Program-made: the position numbers and the translations under genes
Source: JADMJV01 sp964649085
GTDB lineage: Bacteria > Vulcanimicrobiota > Xenobia > Xenobiales > JADMJV01
DNA length: 64,000 bases
Assembly: GCA_964649085.1 (NCBI GenBank)
Contig: CAZYPN010000004.1
Location: 124,001 to 188,000 of the forward strand
Direction of reading: 5' to 3'
Shown: piece after piece, positions 18,095 to 26,682 of the stretch
How positions within the stretch are numbered: the stretch's first letter is position 1
Layout: the number at the start of each line of letters is the position of its first letter
Notes under the pieces: model-generated
Told to the model about the DNA's origin: nothing
What the model saw: only the letters and a program-made list of their open reading frames with translations
The model's database searches: none

Positions 18095-19770
18095 GTCGTC
18101 CGCTGCGGCCGGGGGCGAAGTGGCGCGACTGGGAGGTCCGTCAGGTACTGGCCTGGGGGCGTCAGGGCGGAGTGTATCGGGTGGCTCAGCCGAACCGGCA
18201 GGCGATTTTGAAAACCTTGCGACCACCGCCCCTGAGCCCGGAAGTGCTGGAGTCGAGAGCCGGGCAGCTGAATCGGGCTCTGGATCGCTGGGCCGAAATC
18301 CGTTCACCCCTTGCGGCCAGGTTGCTCGAACGTCAGCAAACCGATGGAGAGTGGTTTCTTTGTTTGGAAGAGCTTTCCGGCAAGCCCCTCAGCCAGCAAA
18401 TTGAGCCCATGGAGCTGAGTCAGCCGCTTGAGGATTGCCTCTACGAGGTGGTGGATTTGGCCCGTGAACTGGAGGGAACCGGCCTGCCGTTGTTTCTCCC
18501 CGACCACTGGCTGGTGTGTGAGGGCGGCTTGCGTCTGGTTAATCCAGGCTGGAGCGAGTTGTTGTATGGCTCGGGTTCGCCCCAGCCGTTTCTCCACGAA
18601 CTGCGTTCCTTCGGTAACTGGCTGACGTTGCTCGGGCAGCGACTCGGGCAGCCCACCGCGCTGACCTGGTTGGTGTCACGTTGTACCCACCCTGACCCTG
18701 CCCGATGCTATTCCAACTACCAGGCCATCCAGACCAGTTTGAAGGAGGTTCGACTGCAGGCTCCGCCTCCTTCCCTGCGAGGACGATCGGCCCCGAGCGA
18801 GGTTGACCTTGGGGAACTGCCACTGCAGGCTCCTTCCAGACCACTGTCGATGCGCTGGCAATTGCTGGTTCTGGCGGTGGCATGCTCGTTGATGTTGCTG
18901 GTCTGGGGCCTGCAGCGTCAGCAGCGCAGGCTGGAACTCTGGCGGGGCGACGGTCTGTACCTTTTCCGGGAGCGCAGCCTGGTAAAACTGAATGCCGAAG
19001 GCAGGGTGACCGCCGAGCGTCCGCTGGCGGCGGCACCTTGCTGTCAGGTGGCCGGTTACGATGGCCGGCTGTTTCTCGGGCTGCGGGGCGACTCGCAGTT
19101 GCACATCTTCGACCGCGGGCGAAGCCGACGCCTGGGGCTTCCGGGGGAGCCCCAGACCCTGCTGCTTCATCCCGACGGAACTCTGCTGGCCCAGCTGACC
19201 ACAGGTCGGCTGGTCAGGGTGGCACTTCACGGCCGGCGCGAAACCTTGCTCGATCGCCCGTCATCCGGAGATGGTCGACTCTTGGACACGGCCGCCGGAG
19301 GATGGCTGATGGAGGGACAGGAGGCCCTCGAGCTGTGGCGGGGGGCTCCCCCCTCGAGAGTCGGCAGTTTCTCGCTCTCGCCTCCGATCCGGGCCATCGG
19401 AATTGGGCCCTGGATTGTGTGCACGAGTGTTGCCGGCCAGAGCCTGACGCTGCTCGATGAAGAGCTGGTGAGGGTGCGTGAACAACGCCTGAATCGCCGA
19501 CCCCAGGCGCTGATTCGCAACCCCTATGAAAGAAAGTGCTGGACCTACGACCACCGGCAGATCAGCAGTTGGACCCTGCCCGAGCTGGTGGAAGAGTCCT
19601 CCTATTCACTGGCGGCCCCCGTGCAGTGTCACTGCGCCGACGCCCAGGGTCAGATGTGGTTGCTGAACACTGCGGGAGAGCTTTGGCGCTGCGAGCCCCG
19701 CAAGGGATTGAAGAAAGTGAGTGAACCCGGAGGGGCGTTGGCCATCCTTTACATCCTCGACGAGCGTTGA
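18091..19770 (+). CDS. Membrane-anchored pseudokinase with propeller-like C-terminal domain
   Basis: GTG 18091 overlaps the stop of the PilB-like gene, so translation is coupled; the frame upstream is a shadow. In the 559-residue product residues 10-200 look like a Ser/Thr kinase N-lobe and shortened C-lobe: glycine loop GRQGGVYRV, Lys41 in AILKTL, LEELSGKPLSQQI. The catalytic HRD motif is absent and where DFG should be the sequence reads VNPGWS, so phosphotransfer is unlikely. A single membrane helix follows (LLVLAVACSLMLLVWGL, about 253-270), then about 290 residues of repeating strands (GRLFLGL, GTLLAQL, GQMWLL) that look like a beta-propeller. Coupling to the pilus ATPase suggests a regulatory or scaffold role in secretion. 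The end overlaps the convergent phosphorelay gene by 22 bases. Confidence 0.72.
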   Translation: MSRPLRPGAKWRDWEVRQVLAWGRQGGVYRVAQPNRQAILKTLRPPPLSPEVLESRAGQLNRALDRWAEIRSPLAARLLERQQTDGEWFLCLEELSGKPLSQQIEPMELSQPLEDCLYEVVDLARELEGTGLPLFLPDHWLVCEGGLRLVNPGWSELLYGSGSPQPFLHELRSFGNWLTLLGQRLGQPTALTWLVSRCTHPDPARCYSNYQAIQTSLKEVRLQAPPPSLRGRSAPSEVDLGELPLQAPSRPLSMRWQLLVLAVACSLMLLVWGLQRQQRRLELWRGDGLYLFRERSLVKLNAEGRVTAERPLAAAPCCQVAGYDGRLFLGLRGDSQLHIFDRGRSRRLGLPGEPQTLLLHPDGTLLAQLTTGRLVRVALHGRRETLLDRPSSGDGRLLDTAAGGWLMEGQEALELWRGAPPSRVGSFSLSPPIRAIGIGPWIVCTSVAGQSLTLLDEELVRVREQRLNRRPQALIRNPYERKCWTYDHRQISSWTLPELVEESSYSLAAPVQCHCADAQGQMWLLNTAGELWRCEPRKGLKKVSEPGGALAILYILDER

Positions 19771-21692
19771 GCCTGAATTTGTCGCAGCCGGTCGAGTGCT
19801 CCCTCAAAGTTGAATCGAAGGAGTTCCTCGCTCAGCGGCCGCAACCAGCTCGGGTCGCCGAGGTTGAGCCGCAGTTGCTCCAGGGTGTCTAGCGCCTCTC
19901 CCTGGCAGCCCTCCAGTTGAACTTCCAACTGTTGCAGAGTTCGGGCGGCCTCATCATCCCACCGGGGTTCAGCCTGTGGGGTGCTGTCCCCGAGGTCGGT
20001 GGCCAGCTGGTGACGGACCTGCTCCAGTCGCTCCAAAAGCGGGGGCAGCAGGCGCCGACATGCCTCGGGGTGGCGGGCGGCGGCCGCCTGTTCAAGTTGA
20101 TGGGCGGCCTGCTGGACGCTTTTCAGTCCCAGGTTGGCGCTGGAGCCGTTCAGGCTATGGGCCAGCAGCTTCAACTGGGGAAGATTCTCCTGGCACAGGG
20201 CGGCCTCCAGCAACTTGTGCTGACCCTCCACCTGCTCGGCGAACTCTTGCAGGAGCCTCTGGTAGAGGGTGGCGTTTCCGTTGACCCGGCGCAGGCCCGC
20301 GACCCGATCAAGCCATTCAGCTTCGCCCGATGGCCTGGCCGGGCGCAAGCTATTGACCGATGGCGTGGCCTCACCAGTGGCCGGCGGCAACGGCAGCCAG
20401 CGCCTCAAGGTGCGCAACCAGACTTCGGGGTCGATCGGTTTGCTGAGGAAGGTATCCATGCCGCAGTCCAGACAGCGCTGTCGCTCTTCGGCCTGGACAT
20501 GCACACTCATGGCGACAATGGGTACCTGGTCCAGCCGTCCATCCTGACGCAGCCGGGTGGCGGCTTCATAGCCGTCCATCACGGGCATCTCAAGGTCCAT
20601 AAGAATCAGGCGCCAGGGAGGGCGGTCGCCGCGCTGGCGCAGGCGCTCCAGAGCCTCCTGGCCGTGACGCGCCAGCTCTACCGACAATCCGGCAGACTGC
20701 AGAATTTCGCTGACGATTTGTTGATTGAGCGGATTGTCTTCGACAACCAGCACGTCCTCTCCACTGCCCCCGGCACGCAGGCCTTCGATCGGAAGCTCGT
20801 CCGGGCTCGAGGGGGAACTGGCGAAGCTCCATTTCAGGCTACAATCGTGCAGACCCGTGCGCAGGTCGCCGCCCAGTTCACGGCAACGCTCGGCGGGGCC
20901 GTCCAGTTCGGCCAGCGGTGCATTAAAATGGAATTCCAGCAGGTGCGGTTGTCGGGCCGATGGGCGCCGAATGCGAAGTTCCAGGGGAGCGGCCGGTTCC
21001 TGGTGTAGCAACGATTCGGCCAGTCCGATCAGGGCGTCTCCGAGCAAGGCCGGATTGCCCATCAGCATAGGGGGCACTTCGGGGGCGATGCTGATGTTCA
21101 GCGAGCCGACCGATGAACCGGGCTGGCGCCCGAAATGCAGTCGAACCCGGTCGAGCACGGTTTGCAGGGGGAATTCCAGGGTCCAATCGCCACGGCCGAA
21201 CTGCAAGAGCCCGTCGGCGATGTTGACCAGGCTCTGTCCACCGTTTTGAATGAACTGCAAATACTCGCGCTGCTGGGGCGTCAGGGGCGTCTTCAGGGCC
21301 AGATGGGCCATGCCCAGAATGGTATTGAGCGGGGTGCGGATCGACTGCAAGTGATGCAACAGGAATTCCAGGTTGGATTCGGCCTGCTCCCTGCGCAGCG
21401 TCTCGGCCAGCATTTGCCAACCGGGTTGGCCGTCCACCCGGGCGCCCAGCCAGGCCTGAACAGGAGCCCCCAGCTTCAGACGCAACCGGGGGGGGCGACT
21501 CTGCACCGCCTGCAAGTCCTGCGGGCTGAGCAGCTGGCCGAGCCAGGTTCCCACGACCTCCTGACGGGATCGCTGCAGCAGGCGCAGCAGGGCGGCATTG
21601 CAATCGTCCACCAGCAGCTGGCCATCGACTTGCAGGAAGAGGGTCGAATCGGACTTCTCCAGATAGGCTTTCCAAAGCGACTCGTGGCTCAT
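19749..21692 (-). CDS. Hybrid signalling protein: PAS-like, degenerate histidine kinase, receiver, Hpt
   Basis: ATG 21692 overlaps the stop of the upstream pseudopilin gene (ATGA); 647 residues. The N terminus (5-100) resembles a PAS fold. Residues 108-165 align with a HisKA dimerisation helix, but the phospho-acceptor His is Gln116 (QSIRTPLN instead of HExRTPLN), and the ATPase region has no N-box Asn or G-boxes, so autokinase activity should be lost. The receiver domain (313-430) is intact, with Asp366 in LMDLEMP and Lys418 in SKPI. The Hpt domain has His512 in AHSLNGSSANLG. The protein may therefore act as a relay or phosphate sink fed by another kinase. The translational coupling to pseudopilin genes suggests control of pilus or secretion function. 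Confidence 0.85.
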   Translation of the reverse strand: MSHESLWKAYLEKSDSTLFLQVDGQLLVDDCNAALLRLLQRSRQEVVGTWLGQLLSPQDLQAVQSRPPRLRLKLGAPVQAWLGARVDGQPGWQMLAETLRREQAESNLEFLLHHLQSIRTPLNTILGMAHLALKTPLTPQQREYLQFIQNGGQSLVNIADGLLQFGRGDWTLEFPLQTVLDRVRLHFGRQPGSSVGSLNISIAPEVPPMLMGNPALLGDALIGLAESLLHQEPAAPLELRIRRPSARQPHLLEFHFNAPLAELDGPAERCRELGGDLRTGLHDCSLKWSFASSPSSPDELPIEGLRAGGSGEDVLVVEDNPLNQQIVSEILQSAGLSVELARHGQEALERLRQRGDRPPWRLILMDLEMPVMDGYEAATRLRQDGRLDQVPIVAMSVHVQAEERQRCLDCGMDTFLSKPIDPEVWLRTLRRWLPLPPATGEATPSVNSLRPARPSGEAEWLDRVAGLRRVNGNATLYQRLLQEFAEQVEGQHKLLEAALCQENLPQLKLLAHSLNGSSANLGLKSVQQAAHQLEQAAAARHPEACRRLLPPLLERLEQVRHQLATDLGDSTPQAEPRWDDEAARTLQQLEVQLEGCQGEALDTLEQLRLNLGDPSWLRPLSEELLRFNFEGALDRLRQIQAQRSSRM

Positions 21693-23614
21693 CGTGCGAT
21701 CTCCTGGTAGGCCTGCATCTTGAAGTCGCTGCGGGTGGGGTAGAACGGAGGCGGAGTGTTGGCCAGTTCGAAATCGTGGCGAAAGGTGGGCATCCAGCCC
21801 TTGGTGCCGTTGTTGCCCCACAACCGGTCCTGACCCACCACGTAGGAGCCGTAGGAGAAAAGCCTTCCCCAGCCTGTTCGGGTGTCCCAATCTTCGTAAA
21901 TCACGCTGCCCGGCTGGGTGGTGCCGGCCACGTCACGGCGACCGGCGAACAGCAAGGAATAGAGGTAGAAAGGTTGGATATCGCCGTTGCGAGGGATCTC
22001 TCGACCCACCACCACGTCGTAGCCCACCAGCCCCAGGCCATCGCGCCGGCTGCGCGGTACCGAGCCGGGTTTGGCATCGCCGCGGGTGATGTCGCCCTTG
22101 AGTCGCAAGTAGCGATTGGTGACCAGATTGACGGCAATCGTTCGAGCGGCGCCATAGTTGATACCGCTCAGTCCACCCGTCGAGGCGGTGGTGCTGCGCA
22201 GATAGTCGCGGTTCACGCTGCTGCCTCCTGACTGCTCGGTGTTCAAAGCGGGAACTTTGCCCAGATTGCCGTCGACAAAAATCACCCCGTTGGGAAAACC
22301 ATCGTGCACTTCATACAGCACCTCGGGGCCCGGGTTGCCCGAAGTACCAGGGTCGCGCCGAATCACGGTTTTGCCCGAGCTCAGCGGAAGGTCGCCCCCC
22401 AGGGTCGTAACCACTCCGCCATTCAACGAGTAGCGGGAACCGGCTGGCAAGGTGAGGGTGATCGAGCTGTCGCGCAGTTCGGTGATTTTTGTGAAGAGGT
22501 TCTGACCGGCAGAGGCATTGCCTTCTTCTTGAAACGTCATGGTGGGGTTGCCGCTGTCGATAAATCCTTCGGCGTCGCGCGGCTGGCTCTGGGCCAGGGC
22601 ATTTTCTACCCCCAGGTCCAGGCTGCGCAGGCTGCCCTTAACATAGATGCCACATAAGGCTCCGTCGGAATTGCGGGGCAGTTGAATCCCGTCGGCGATG
22701 GTCTGGGAGGCCAGGCTGTCGGCTTTGGAATTACGCCCAAACCAGGCGGCTTTGGCCAGGGGAAGTTCGGTGCTGAGGTTGGTCTGGGGCATGGCCACAT
22801 CGGCCGTGATCTGGATGGCGGGCTTGCCCTGGCTGGCCAGTTTGGAATACCGATTGAGCCCGTCGGCATCGGTGATCGGATTTCCCGAAGCGTCGAAGGG
22901 CTTGGCCGAGCCGCTCTGGTAGGTGATGCCGTCGTGGGGGTTATTGGGGTCGGCTTTGGTAAAGGTGAGTTTGCCTCGAAACACCGGCTCGACAAACTCG
23001 CTGAACAGCTTGGGGTCGACGTAGAGTGGCATCTTGCCGTTGACGTGGAATTCGCCTTCGTAGACGTCGGCCTTCATGGCGGTATAGAATCCCGAATTCG
23101 GCAGTTTATCGACAAAGAAGCCGTATTTGGCGAAGGTCACCTGCTGCAGCAGGTACTCGTGGCTGGTGACCAGCATGTCCTGGAAGTAGGAGCGAACCCG
23201 CAGTTTGAAGACGTGAGGCCCGCCGCCGGCCGCGGTGACGGCGTCGGGATACAGTTCCAGTTCGGCCCTCCATTGCGTGTCCAAACCGCCATCGGAGCGC
23301 AGTGGATGAGGAACCAGTCCGGCCACCGACCCGTCGTGCAGAAAATAGCGCCGCGGCCAGAGCGGATTGGCGGTATCGCTGCCGGTCAGGCTCTGAGTAG
23401 GCTCGCCGGTGGTGTCCTCGCAGTGGCACAGCCAGGCCCGAACGGCCTGCGACATGGCAGCAGCAAAGTAATAGGATTGGCTGCGCACCAGGTCGCGCCG
23501 GGCCGAGGAGAGCTCGAAAGGGATGATGCGCAAGAAGGCCGCCATCAACAGGTAGAGCAGCACCATGAAAAAGATCGCTACCAGCAGGGCCACGGCTCTG
23601 CGGCGGCGGCTCAC
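21689..23614 (-). CDS. Large pseudopilin-operon protein, PilX/GspK-like
   Basis: GTG 23614 overlaps the upstream stop (GTGA). The 641-residue protein opens with four Arg and a hydrophobic helix (AVALLVAIFFMVLLYLLMAAFL) without a clear Gly-Phe prepilin site, as in PilX or GspK-type minor components. The rest is a long, Ser/Thr/Gly- and beta-rich exported region with motifs such as YYFAAAMSQAVRAWL just after the helix. Position after PilV- and PilW-like genes supports a type IV pilus tip or minor pseudopilin role. It is larger than usual for PilX or GspK (about 200-330 residues), so an extra domain of unknown function is likely. Confidence 0.65.
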   Translation of the reverse strand: MSRRRRAVALLVAIFFMVLLYLLMAAFLRIIPFELSSARRDLVRSQSYYFAAAMSQAVRAWLCHCEDTTGEPTQSLTGSDTANPLWPRRYFLHDGSVAGLVPHPLRSDGGLDTQWRAELELYPDAVTAAGGGPHVFKLRVRSYFQDMLVTSHEYLLQQVTFAKYGFFVDKLPNSGFYTAMKADVYEGEFHVNGKMPLYVDPKLFSEFVEPVFRGKLTFTKADPNNPHDGITYQSGSAKPFDASGNPITDADGLNRYSKLASQGKPAIQITADVAMPQTNLSTELPLAKAAWFGRNSKADSLASQTIADGIQLPRNSDGALCGIYVKGSLRSLDLGVENALAQSQPRDAEGFIDSGNPTMTFQEEGNASAGQNLFTKITELRDSSITLTLPAGSRYSLNGGVVTTLGGDLPLSSGKTVIRRDPGTSGNPGPEVLYEVHDGFPNGVIFVDGNLGKVPALNTEQSGGSSVNRDYLRSTTASTGGLSGINYGAARTIAVNLVTNRYLRLKGDITRGDAKPGSVPRSRRDGLGLVGYDVVVGREIPRNGDIQPFYLYSLLFAGRRDVAGTTQPGSVIYEDWDTRTGWGRLFSYGSYVVGQDRLWGNNGTKGWMPTFRHDFELANTPPPFYPTRSDFKMQAYQEIAR

Positions 23615-24321
23615 TGGGTCACCACCGGGAAGAAGATGCGGGTTTCCAGGCTATGGGCCACAATTCGATGATAGCTGGCGGCCTGGGTACGATCGTAGCT
23701 TTCCGCCGTCAGCCGCAAGCCGATTCCCGAAGCCACGCGAGAAAATCGCATGTCGGCCAGCTTCCGAGCCAGCGTTTTTTGGCGCCCGGGCAGTGCGTTG
23801 AAAGGAGTCTGACCGTAGCGTGCCGGCACCTGCAGTTCGCGAAGCACCAGATTGCGAAACTTTCTGGGCGTTCTGCCCGCCGCCTCGCGATCGGGCTCAA
23901 GGGCGGTGAGGAGCCGCACCTCAAAGAGCCGGACCTGCTGCCGATCGGTGGGAACCAGCGTGGCGGTAGGGTCGAGCAGGTCGATCGGGGTGTAGAACAG
24001 GAACGAGTCGACCCCGGGGCCAGCGGGGTCGAGCGGGTCGGCGCTGCTCACTCCACCCGGATAGGGCGGCTGAGGCTTTTCGTAGCAGCTGGCCGCACCT
24101 TCCAATACCGGAATGTAGGCGGTTTGCAACAGGGGCACAAGGCGGGTCTGGGCGGTGCGAACCAGCTGGCGGGCGTCCACCCGAAACGTGCTGAATTGAA
24201 TGGTGGCCATGGCGTTCTTGTAGAGAACGGTGGTCACCAGCGTGACCATGGCCAGCAGGGTGGCCGAGATGAGGAGTTCGGCCAGGGCAGCACCGCGTCC
24301 TCGGCCTGCCCGCCTCGTCAT
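23611..24321 (-). CDS. Minor pseudopilin, PilW-like
   Basis: ATG 24321 overlaps the upstream stop (ATGA); the frame continues five codons further up but that start would lie inside the preceding gene. The 236-residue protein begins with a basic stretch (RRAGRGRG) and then a prepilin-type helix AALAELLISATLLAMVTLV with the Glu at position +5 of the mature protein (AALAE), typical of type IV pilin-like proteins processed by PilD. The rest is a soluble domain. Order PilV-like, PilW-like, PilX-like is the usual minor-pilin operon order. Confidence 0.75.
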   Translation of the reverse strand: MTRRAGRGRGAALAELLISATLLAMVTLVTTVLYKNAMATIQFSTFRVDARQLVRTAQTRLVPLLQTAYIPVLEGAASCYEKPQPPYPGGVSSADPLDPAGPGVDSFLFYTPIDLLDPTATLVPTDRQQVRLFEVRLLTALEPDREAAGRTPRKFRNLVLRELQVPARYGQTPFNALPGRQKTLARKLADMRFSRVASGIGLRLTAESYDRTQAASYHRIVAHSLETRIFFPVVTQ

Positions 24322-24791
24322 CGCGGCCGCCGGCACATGCTGACCAGGGTCAGGGAGTGGGGACGGCCTCCTTCGTTCCAGTGCACGCTGACTGCTACCT
24401 GGCGCACTTCGTCTTTCCAGAGTTTCACGGCGGCGGCATCGCCGGCCAGGGTGTAGTTGCGAACCTCGATATGCCGGGTAAATCGTTGCTGCGAAACCAG
24501 TTGATAGGTGCTGGCCTGAAATGGCGGTGCGTTGAGTTCGCGGGTCACGCCTGCGGCATCGTTGATACCGCTGCTCGAGTCGGGCAGTCCGGCCGTAGCA
24601 AAGGCCCGGTTTTCTGCCAGCATGATTTCCATCAGGGTGCGGGCGTGATTGCCAGCTTCGGTGGTCAGTCCGCCGTGGTGCGAGGCCTGCATCCCATAGT
24701 GCAGAGCCGCGGCCGAGCCCAACAACACCACGGCCAGCACGGCCACGGCCGTAACCAGTTCCAGCAGCGAATAGGCGCGACGATGGCTCAT
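24318..24791 (-). CDS. Minor pseudopilin, PilV-like
   Basis: First gene of the minor-pilin operon, 157 residues from ATG 24791. The N terminus MSHRRAYSLLELVTAVAVLAVVLLG is a prepilin leader: short basic leader, cleavage before YSLLE, Glu at +5, then a 20-residue hydrophobic helix. Ala replaces the usual Gly at the cleavage position. The globular part contains one Cys near the end and no recognised domain. It is divergent from the HD-GYP regulator with a 54-base spacer. Confidence 0.78.
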   Translation of the reverse strand: MSHRRAYSLLELVTAVAVLAVVLLGSAAALHYGMQASHHGGLTTEAGNHARTLMEIMLAENRAFATAGLPDSSSGINDAAGVTRELNAPPFQASTYQLVSQQRFTRHIEVRNYTLAGDAAAVKLWKDEVRQVAVSVHWNEGGRPHSLTLVSMCRRPR

Positions 24792-24845
24792 AAGGTAATT
24801 TGCGACCGAACAGGACTTGAATCCTGGCAGAGGTAATCTAGCCGT

Positions 24846-25970
24846 GTGACGCTCGAAAGCGAATTGCTGTCCGGACCGAGGAAAAGGTCCATACTGATTG
24901 TCGATGACGTACCGGCCAACCTGCAGGTACTGAATTCATTGCTCAAGGACGAATACCGAACCCTGATAGCCACCAGTGGCCAGCGCGCCATTGAACTGGC
25001 TCAAGCCGAGCCCAGGCCCGACCTCGTGTTGCTGGACATCATGATGCCCGACCTCGATGGTTACCAGGTATGTGAAGTGCTCAAGGGCGAGCCTCGCACG
25101 CGCGAAATCCCGGTGATTTTTATCACGGGCAAGGTGGCGCTCGAAGACGAGGTTCGGGGTTTTCAGGTCGGCTGCGTGGACTACATCACCAAGCCGATCA
25201 GTCCGCCCATCTTGCGGGCCCGGGTCAAGACTCACCTGATGTTGGCGGCGGCCCGCGAATTGCTCAAGGCTCAGAACATTGACCTGGAGCACAGGGTGCA
25301 GGAACGCACCGAAGAGGTGGTTCGGGTTCAGGACGCCACCTTCATCGCCTTCGGTTCGCTGGCCGAGACCCGCGACAATGAAACCGGCAACCACCTGCGC
25401 CGAACCCAGAGTTATGTGCGGGCTCTGGCCAACCGCCTGAAAGACCATCCCGCTTATCGTGACCATTTGAGTGAGGAGACCATCGAGACGCTGTGCAAGT
25501 CGGCGCCTCTTCACGACATCGGCAAGGTAGGCATTCCCGACAGTATCCTGCTCAAGCCCGATAAGTTGACTCCCGAAGAGTTCGAAGTCATGAAGACCCA
25601 CACTCGCATCGGACGCGACTCCATCGCGGCGGCCCAAGAAACGTTGGGTGACCATTCCGAGTTTCTGGCGCTGGCTCGGGAAATTGCTTACGGTCACCAC
25701 GAGAAATGGGATGGCACCGGTTATCCCGAGGGCCTCAAAGGAGAGCAAATCCCGGTGTCGGCCCGCTTGATGGCGGTTGCCGACGTCTACGATGCGTTGA
25801 TCAGCGAGCGGGTGTACAAGAAGGCTTTGAGCCACGATGAGGCGGTAAAAGTGATCCGAGAAGGTCGGGGGAATCACTTCGACCCCACCGTGGTCGACGC
25901 TTTCCTGGAGTTGGCCGAGGAGTTTCGTACGATGGCCGAATCCTTTCGCGATCACTCCTCCCATGCCTGA
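24846..25970 (+). CDS. Response regulator with HD-GYP cyclic di-GMP phosphodiesterase domain
   Basis: GTG 24846 starts a 374-residue protein. The receiver domain (15-130) has the acidic pair VDD near 20, Asp64 in LLDIMMP and Lys in TKPI. A coiled coil (133-165) leads to an HD-GYP domain: His223-Asp224 in PLHDIGKVG, His284-His285 in GHHEKWDG, and the GYP signature at 292-294 followed by the EQIP segment. All metal ligands appear intact, so hydrolysis of cyclic di-GMP is expected, which often controls pili and motility, fitting the neighbouring pseudopilin operon. The last eight bases overlap the methyltransferase-like gene. Confidence 0.93.
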   Translation: MTLESELLSGPRKRSILIVDDVPANLQVLNSLLKDEYRTLIATSGQRAIELAQAEPRPDLVLLDIMMPDLDGYQVCEVLKGEPRTREIPVIFITGKVALEDEVRGFQVGCVDYITKPISPPILRARVKTHLMLAAARELLKAQNIDLEHRVQERTEEVVRVQDATFIAFGSLAETRDNETGNHLRRTQSYVRALANRLKDHPAYRDHLSEETIETLCKSAPLHDIGKVGIPDSILLKPDKLTPEEFEVMKTHTRIGRDSIAAAQETLGDHSEFLALAREIAYGHHEKWDGTGYPEGLKGEQIPVSARLMAVADVYDALISERVYKKALSHDEAVKVIREGRGNHFDPTVVDAFLELAEEFRTMAESFRDHSSHA

Positions 25971-26682
25971 AGAGGGCAGGCGCGCCGTTCATTGCGGCGA
26001 CGCTTTGTTGTGGCTCGAACACAACCCACTCCCCCAGGGCTGTTCCCTGGTGACATCGCTGCCCGACCGTTCCGAATTTCCAGAACTGAGCCATCAGGGT
26101 TGGGAGGATTGGTTTGTAGAGGCGGCTACTCTCCTGCTGCGCCGTTGTCCCGAGCAGGGCGTGGTTTTGTTTTACCAAACCGACCTGCGCACCCCTCAGG
26201 GTTGGACCGACAAGGGCTTCCTATGCCAGCAGGCAGCTCGTCGCCTGGGTGTGCCTTTGCTCTGGCATAAGATCGTCTGTCGAGTGGATCCGGGATGTCC
26301 CAGTTTCGGACGCCCGGGCTACTCGCATTTGCTCTGTTTTTCGCCAGCGCTTCAGTTGCCGCTTGAGCGCTCTTTCGGTGACGTGCTGCCGCGGGCCGGG
26401 CGGGCATCCTGGCAACGCGGGATAGGCCTGGAGGTATGCCGATTTGTATGCCGCTTCCTGCGGCGCCAAACCTCGACCCACACGCTGGTCGCTCCCTTTT
26501 GCGGTCAGGGGCTCTTGCTGGCGGTTGCCAACGCTGAAGGGTTGGATGCCATCGGCATCGAGCGCAGTCCTTCGCGGGCTCGGCGAGCTGGCGAGCTGCG
26601 GCTGTCAGAACTGAAGTCGCTTGAGGTGGGCCTGAAATTCACCGAGATAGGCGGGAAAGCGCACGGCCGCCGCCCCACCTGA
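25963..26682 (+). CDS. Putative SAM-dependent methyltransferase
   Basis: The 239-residue protein overlaps the HD-GYP gene by 8 bases. It begins AVHCGDALLWLEHN and has SLVTSLPDRSEFP, resembling the target-amino-group motif region (SPPY-like) of beta-class amino-methyltransferases, while VAPFCGQGLLLAVANAEGLDAIGIERS near residues 170-195 matches the SAM-binding DPFxGxGT...GxE motif at the C-terminal side, as in circularly permuted (beta class) enzymes. The substrate could be DNA or RNA and is not decidable here. The final 78 bases overlap the convergent kinase gene. Confidence 0.6.
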   Translation: MPEEGRRAVHCGDALLWLEHNPLPQGCSLVTSLPDRSEFPELSHQGWEDWFVEAATLLLRRCPEQGVVLFYQTDLRTPQGWTDKGFLCQQAARRLGVPLLWHKIVCRVDPGCPSFGRPGYSHLLCFSPALQLPLERSFGDVLPRAGRASWQRGIGLEVCRFVCRFLRRQTSTHTLVAPFCGQGLLLAVANAEGLDAIGIERSPSRARRAGELRLSELKSLEVGLKFTEIGGKAHGRRPT

